The notes under the pieces: model-generated
What the model was told of the DNA's origin: nothing
Seen by the model: the letters and a program-made list of their open reading frames with translations, nothing else
Database searches by the model: none
Part shown: piece after piece, positions 59,396 through 64,000 of the stretch
How the letters are laid out: each line of letters begins with the position of its first letter
How positions within the stretch are numbered: position 1 is the first letter of the stretch
Assembly: GCA_030710605.1 (NCBI GenBank)
Contig: CP092872.1
Coordinates: 94,644,922-94,708,921, forward strand
DNA length: 64,000 nucleotides
Direction: 5' to 3'
DNA from: Cordylochernes scorpioides
Taxonomy: Eukaryota > Arthropoda > Arachnida > Pseudoscorpiones > Chernetidae
Translations under genes and position numbers: made by a program

Positions 59396-59612
59396 AATAT
59401 ATACGAATAAAAGATTACATGAGGAGCTTCTTTTTCGATTTATTGCGAGCTTTCGAACCTTTCGGTTCTTCTACAGGCATGGATAGCATGAATATACTAA
59501 CGTTAGTATATTCATGCTATCCATGCCTGTAGAAGAACCGAAAGGTTCGAAAGCTCGCAATAAATCGAAAAAAGAAGCTCCTCATGTAATCTTTTATTCG
59601 TATATATTTAAA
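59396..59612. repeat. Near-perfect palindrome with hammerhead-like arms
   Basis: The arms are about 107 bp, start ATATATACGAATAAAAGATTACATGAGG, and meet at CTAACGTTAG with no spacer. The plus strand of the right arm reads CUGUAGA-AGAACC-GAAA-GGUUC-GAAA-GCUC-GC. Stem II is perfect. Core A6 is U. Confidence 0.75.
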
Positions 59613-59889
59613 CAAAATCGACTGAGTTCATGTAGCCGAAAATACTGTTTTAAATGGATAGAAAGGTAGACAGAGTGAGGTACAGGAAGGAAATCAAAGC
59701 GAAAGCCTTACCCGGCAACACCCGACTTTATTTAAAATGCGGACCCCATAAAAAAGAAGGTGTTTGGTGTTAGCTGTGACACACCCTATGGTGACATTTG
59801 GACACCCGCCAAGACCTGTCGGGACTCGTGACCTACAGTAGGCGACATCTACCGTGGTGGTGACATCTAGCGGGGCTGTCCTGTAGACT

Positions 59890-60985
59890 GATCTTCATCA
59901 CCCGAAACTCGTCTTGTATATCTCCTTCATCACCCGAAAGTCGTCTTGCATATCTCCTTCATCACCCGAAAGTCGTCTTGCATATCTCCTTCATCACCCG
60001 AAAGTCATCTTGCATATCTCCTTCATCACCCGAAACTCGTCTTGCATATCTCCTTCATCACCCGAAACTCGTCTTGCATATCTCCTTCATCACCCGAAAG
60101 TCGTCTTGCATATCTCCTTCATCACCCGAAAGTCGTCTTGCATATCTCCTTCATCACCCGAAACTCGTCTTGCATATCTCCTTCATCACCCGAAACTCGT
60201 CTTGCATATCTCCTTCATCACCCGAAAGCCGTTTTGCACATCTCCTTCATCACCCGAAAGCCGTCTCGCATATCTCCTTCATCACCCGAAAGTCGTCATG
60301 CATATCTCATTCATCACCCGAAAGTCCGTCTTGCATATCTCCTTCATCACCCGAAAGTCGTCTTGCATATCTCCTTCATCACCCGAAAGTCGTCTTGCAT
60401 ATCTCCTTCATCACCCGAAAGTCGTATTGTATATCTCCTTCATCACCCAAAAGTTGTCTTGTATATCTCCTTCATCACGCGAAAGTCGTCTTGCATATTT
60501 CCTTCATCACCCGAAATTCGTCTTGCATATCTCCTTCATCACCCGAAAGTCGTCTTGTATATCTCCTTCATCACCCGAAAGTCGTCTTGCATATCTCCTT
60601 CATCACCCGAAAGTCGTCTTGCATATCTCCTTCATCACCGAAAGTTGTCTTGCATATCTCCTTCGTCACCCGAAAGTCGTCTTGCATATCTCCTTCATCA
60701 CCCGAAAGTCGCCTTGCATATCTCCTTCATCACCCGAAACTCGTCTTGCATATCTCCTTCGTCACCCGAAAGTCCGTCTTGTATATCTCCTTCATCACCC
60801 GAAAGTCGTCTTGCATATTTCCTTCATCACCCGAAACTCGTCTTGCATATCTCCTTCATCACCCGAAAGTTGTCTTGCATATCTCCTTCATCACCCGAAA
60901 GTCGTCTTGCATATCTCCTTCATCACCCGAAAGTCGTCTTGTATATCTCCTTCATCACCCGAAAGTCGTCTTGCATATCTCCACT
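59890..60985 (+). repeat. 32-bp minisatellite, about 34 units
   Basis: The unit is TCTCCTTCATCACCCG + AAAGTCGTCTTGCATA. Variants include AAACTC for AAAGTC, and GTATA for GCATA. Two one-base insertions (GTCCGTC near 60325 and 60774) and one deletion (CACCGAAAG near 60640) shift frame. All three forward frames stay open because no stop falls in any phase of the unit. No start context or domain suggests translation. Confidence 0.9.
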
Positions 60986-61069
60986 CTATCCTATTGAGAT
61001 TGTCACAAGTCAATTTATAAGAAATTTACTCCATTTTTGAAGCGTATGATTCGGTTTAAAATAAAACAA

Positions 61070-61215
61070 TTGCCTTACAGCAATGATAAATTAATGGAAG
61101 GGCCTGTGTGGTGTGAACCCTCCCAATAATTTATCATTTGGAGTAAGAGAGAAGTAGAAAACCTTTTTAAAAAAGGAATCATACGCGTCAAAAATAGTTT
61201 AAATTTATGATAACA
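61070..61215. mobile_element. K-family relic
   Basis: AATGATAAATTAATGGAAGGGCCTG..GTGAACCCTCCCAATAATTTATCATT, then AGTAGAAAACC, ATCATACGCGTC and AACAGATGACG. The ribozyme strands are lost. Confidence 0.4.
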
Positions 61216-61320
61216 GATGACGTGTTAATGCATCAAAAGTCTCTTAATATTGAGCTTTTTGATAATGTCTGTGTTGAGGATGGGTAGAGCTCATCAATGG
61301 ATGCATTCCTTGATGTGTTT

Positions 61321-61595
61321 TGGGAATCGGTGGACAGTTACGACCCGGGGTCGAATCCTGATTTGGGTACTTTTTTTCCTTAAGAAAAAATTGCTTCATT
61401 GGCTCTACCGTTTCTTGTAAAAGTCCAACCCCACTGGTTCAAATAACCAAACGGGTATCTGCCACACTTTTAAATGTAATTGCTAATATCAAACTGGTAG
61501 ACATGTGGTGCACTTACAGTAAAATCAGACGTTAACTACTACCAACCATTAAAATCATGCCCTGTACCATGTGTACTAGGGATAATAATAACTTT
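61321..61595 (+). mobile_element. SINE-A copy
   Basis: B box GGGGTCGAATCCTG near 61339-61352, then AAAGTCCAACCCCACTGG, GGTAGACATGTGGTGCACTTAC and the 3' end TGTACTAGGGATAATAA. Confidence 0.6.
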
Positions 61596-61734
61596 ATTTT
61601 CCAAAAAATGTTACAAGTTTTTCTCTAAAAGGTGTAGCGAATGGGTCAGTCTATTTACATATTTTTATTTACAACTTCAATAAGTAACAACAGTAAAAGT
61701 AAACAAAGATATTTACATTTGCTATCTTGACTCC

Positions 61735-61955
61735 TGGTCAGTGCTGTTGCCCTCGCCGTTATGGTCCCCTGATGTCCTGCAGCTCTCCAGCAGTCTTTCT
61801 ATGGCCTCTCCTAGTGGCTCCTCGATAAAATGGTCCCCTGGCCTTGATCCATTCTTGTCTGTCAGGTCTCCTGTCTCTGCTCTAGGTCGTTCTCCTGGAT
61901 CTCTTCTATGGCCGTTGTATCCCGAAATAATAATAATAATAATAATAATAAAAGA
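61735..61955 (+). mobile_element. Probable non-LTR 3' end with an ATA microsatellite tail
   Basis: A GC-rich piece (CTCCAGCAGTCTTTCTATGGCC, GTCCCCTGGCCTTGATCC) ends at CCGAAATAATAATAATAA, an (ATA)n tail as in several LINE clades. No domain is readable. Confidence 0.35.
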
Positions 61956-62324
61956 CGTGGATTGCTATTAATTGTGATTTGTATAAATTTCATTAGATGC
62001 ATATTGTCAGACGGGTGAACCAATCACCAGCACGTGTACGAGTTGTACCTGGACTACTCACTTATATATTCCGAAGAGATTTTTCCTATCAACCATCATT
62101 CCGTTTATAATGTTGTATACATGTTAGTAGCTCTTGGTTTTAAGATGTGGAATACATGTTGGTAGCTTTGAGGATGTTATTAAGATTGTAGAGCAGTGTG
62201 TTTTAAGCAAATTTCTACAATTACAGAATTCTCATTCCGTAGTTTCCTTGGACATCGTCACAAAGAATAAACCTTCAAATACATACCATATAAAAACATA
62301 ATGAGCAATACACTAATTGTTGCT
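61956..62324. other. Intergenic, no gene recognised
   Basis: AT-rich, nothing supported. Confidence 0.35.
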
Positions 62325-62480
62325 ATCTGTTGGATTATATTGGCGAAATTGTGTGTGTGGCCTAAAACCACTGATGAGCCAAGCCCTCTCATTCAATAAC
62401 TTTCACCATTTCAATAAGGTCTATAGTGATAATATTGGATATGTGAAAAGGAACACATTGCCAAAAATATAATTATTACA
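62325..62480 (+). mobile_element. K-family relic, GAGAGGG-like subtype
   Basis: ATTGGC-GAAA-TTGTG, ACCA-CUGAUGA-GCCAA, CCCTCTCATTCAATAAC and AATAAGGTCTATAG. Helix III is gone. Downstream AAAGGAACACATTGCC matches 4500 and 52790. Confidence 0.5.
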
Positions 62481-62900
62481 AATTTTAACGATAGATGGCA
62501 ATTTAATTTTAAATGTAATAGGTAATGTTATATACGCGCGATGGGTTTGCGAACTGATTTTACTTTAAGTATACTACAAGAAAATAATGTAAAATCAATT
62601 GGAGTTTTGTACTCTCGAGGTGCTAAAGCCCCGCATGGTTACATATACTCTTTGCTGGGGTTAGAATCTCTTGTATATAAATTGAGATTAATTGAACAAT
62701 GTATTCTGTGGTTCTACTGACCACAAACTTCGCCCCAGTTTCGAATGACGTCACAAGGAGTGCCTTCACGCGACCGCCCTGTCACGATACACCCGACACC
62801 TCTGTCAGGAAAGGTGTGATGGGCAATAAACCACCGGGGAGGAATGTCAGCGAGGTCTGGCCAGGGTCAAAATGTTGGAATGGTCGACACCAGGATAGCC
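62481..62900. other. Intergenic, no gene recognised
   Basis: A GC-richer stretch (62720-62890) has a 69-codon frame without any domain I recognise. Confidence 0.3.
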
Positions 62901-62904
62901 ATTG

Positions 62905-63345
62905 TTAGAAATGTACAACTCCTGAATATGTCAAACACTAGAATCTACAACTCCAGAACTTACAATTCCAGAACGTACAACGTTTGAATGTCCAACACAT
63001 TAGAAACTAGAACTTACAACTTACTTACAGAACGTACAACGACTTAAAATTCCATAAATACACTTATGGACAAAAATTAAAGAAGTGGAAAGTTTTTGAT
63101 GTCACAGGTCGTCTGTTGTTGTTTTTTTTTCTAAGGAGACAGATGCAATTTTATTTACACTTGATTATCTCGTATGTCTTCAATAAAGGTCACTAAAATA
63201 TATTTTAGAGTTATTGTCTGAATACCGATATACAAACTAAAAGGTACAACTTCCTTAAGTTTTGTCCATGAGTATACAGCACACCAGAAGGTGCGACATT
63301 AAAACTTACAATTTCAGAACTAACACAACTCCAGAATCCACAATT
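62905..63345. repeat. Degenerate short-period repeat interrupted by a CAT MITE
   Basis: Variants of CTACAACTCCAGAAC and ACGTACAAC recur about every 15-20 bp at 62905-63050 and again at 63290-63345. The MITE at 63055-63280 splits the tract. Confidence 0.5.
63055..63280. mobile_element. CAT-family MITE
   Basis: ATACACTTATGGACAAAAATTAAAG at the left, CTTCCTTAAGTTTTGTCCATGAGTATA at the right, with TTCAATAAAGGTCAC inside. Confidence 0.65.
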
Positions 63346-63770
63346 CCAATATAAGTAAACCAACTAATGTTTTACGCTAGAAGAGAGAATCCACACACAC
63401 AACAGAATGTCCCCATCTGTCACCATCCATCAATGAGGAAACTTACTTACACCACCCATTATCATCTCCATGTATTAATGGGGTACGCCTTAGGCTTGTT
63501 TACACCTCATTGATAATCCCTACCACGCCATCACATTGTTGGTTTATTCATCTGGGGGCGCTGCTCATCACTCAACTATATTTACACTCTCTGTCATACA
63601 CCTGATTACTGAAAACATCGCTCTCTTTCTCTCCATTCCATTTTTTATATGTTTGTTGTATACGCAAATTCCTTTCTTTATTAAGACATATAGTCTGGTA
63701 TACGGATTCATCACGGAGGCTTACAAAGGAAAATAATACAAAGGTGAACGCAATTCATATTTAATGTTAA
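63346..63770. other. Intergenic, no gene recognised
   Basis: Nothing supported. Confidence 0.35.
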
Positions 63771-63773
63771 TAA

Positions 63774-64000
63774 TATGATGCACTAGCGCGCCATCTGTTA
63801 TCAAAATACAAAACTATTTTAAAGGCGTAAGATTCTTTTTGATATTTCTACTGCCCTTAAAAAGAAGTTCCAAAAATGCAATATAACAGCGGTATGGTAA
63901 ATTAAACTGGCGAAACCGCTGAGAGGGTTCACCACTGATGAACCAGGCCCTCTCATTAATTTTTCCATTGCAGTAAGGGCAGTAGAAATTGTTTAATATC
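63774..64000 (+). mobile_element. K-family element with complete ribozyme strands, cut by the window end
   Basis: It starts GATGCACTAGCGCGCCATCTG and the arm AAACTATTTTAAAGGCG. Core 63888-63954: AGCGG, U, A63894 (predicted cut after it), UGGU, CUGGC-GAAA-CCGCU, GAGAGGG, ACCA-CUGAUGA-ACCAG, CCCTCTC. Helix II is CUGG/CCAG with the first pair mismatched (A against C). The 3' arm continues past 64000. Confidence 0.6.

Noticed and set aside
59890..60985. Long repeat-protein gene of 339-368 residues
   Set aside because: Three overlapping frames are open for the arithmetical reason that the 32-bp unit has no stop in any phase; no promoter, start context or composition supports translation.
59890..60985. 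Hammerhead in the 32-bp unit (CCGAAAGTCGTC)
   Set aside because: There is a GAAA but no CUGANGA strand on the same strand within reach and no stem II.

Overview
The window is repeat-rich, AT-rich DNA from a eukaryotic nuclear genome, most likely an invertebrate animal and probably an arthropod. The support is two metazoan protein families (a TMEM192-like membrane protein and an exon of the STUM/Spec3 family), mariner-type transposons, Helentron-like elements, a degenerate TTAGG-like array, and hammerhead ribozymes of the kind carried by Penelope-like elements. The species cannot be named from the sequence.

Host genes are sparse and mostly intronless. They are a TMEM192-like protein (2541-3356, minus), a cysteine-rich protein of unknown function (7158-7892, plus), one STUM/Spec3 exon (15907-16091, minus), and two unrecognised proteins facing each other tail to tail (46077-46718 plus, 47448-48353 minus). 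There are two tRNA-Ile(AAU) genes (14816-14889 with a damaged D-loop, 19420-19493 intact) and a tRNA-Glu pseudogene.

Most of the rest is mobile DNA. A full-length, apparently intact Ty3/gypsy retrotransposon (29917-35113, minus) has 338-bp LTRs differing at one base, a gag that starts inside the 5' LTR, a canonical -1 frameshift heptamer just before the gag stop, and a pol that ends inside the 3' LTR. A solo LTR of a related family lies at 49068-49448. Non-LTR fragments occur at 23207-24098, 35726-37470, 42571-42806, 52331-52757 and 54489-54640. Mariner remnants lie at 11251-11552, 17283-17548 and 51020-51965. Three SINE-like families, Helentron-like ends and pogo/Tigger-like MITEs are also present, often nested.

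Tandem arrays include an 82-bp satellite (26940-28839), a 49-bp array with a 245-bp higher-order period inside an inverted repeat (40884-41718), a 32-bp minisatellite open in three frames (59890-60985), a 119-bp array made from a MITE (5056-5648) and a TTAGG-like array (45605-45995).

The strongest unusual signal is a wealth of hammerhead-type ribozyme motifs in short non-autonomous elements. Several are canonical and have a self-complementary stem III that suggests action as dimers. One abundant family, with about 20 copies or relics, carries all the conserved hammerhead core nucleotides and all three helices, but in a strand order that cannot form a planar hammerhead. It would have to assemble through a kissing-loop or pseudoknot, and covariation between copies supports the pairings.
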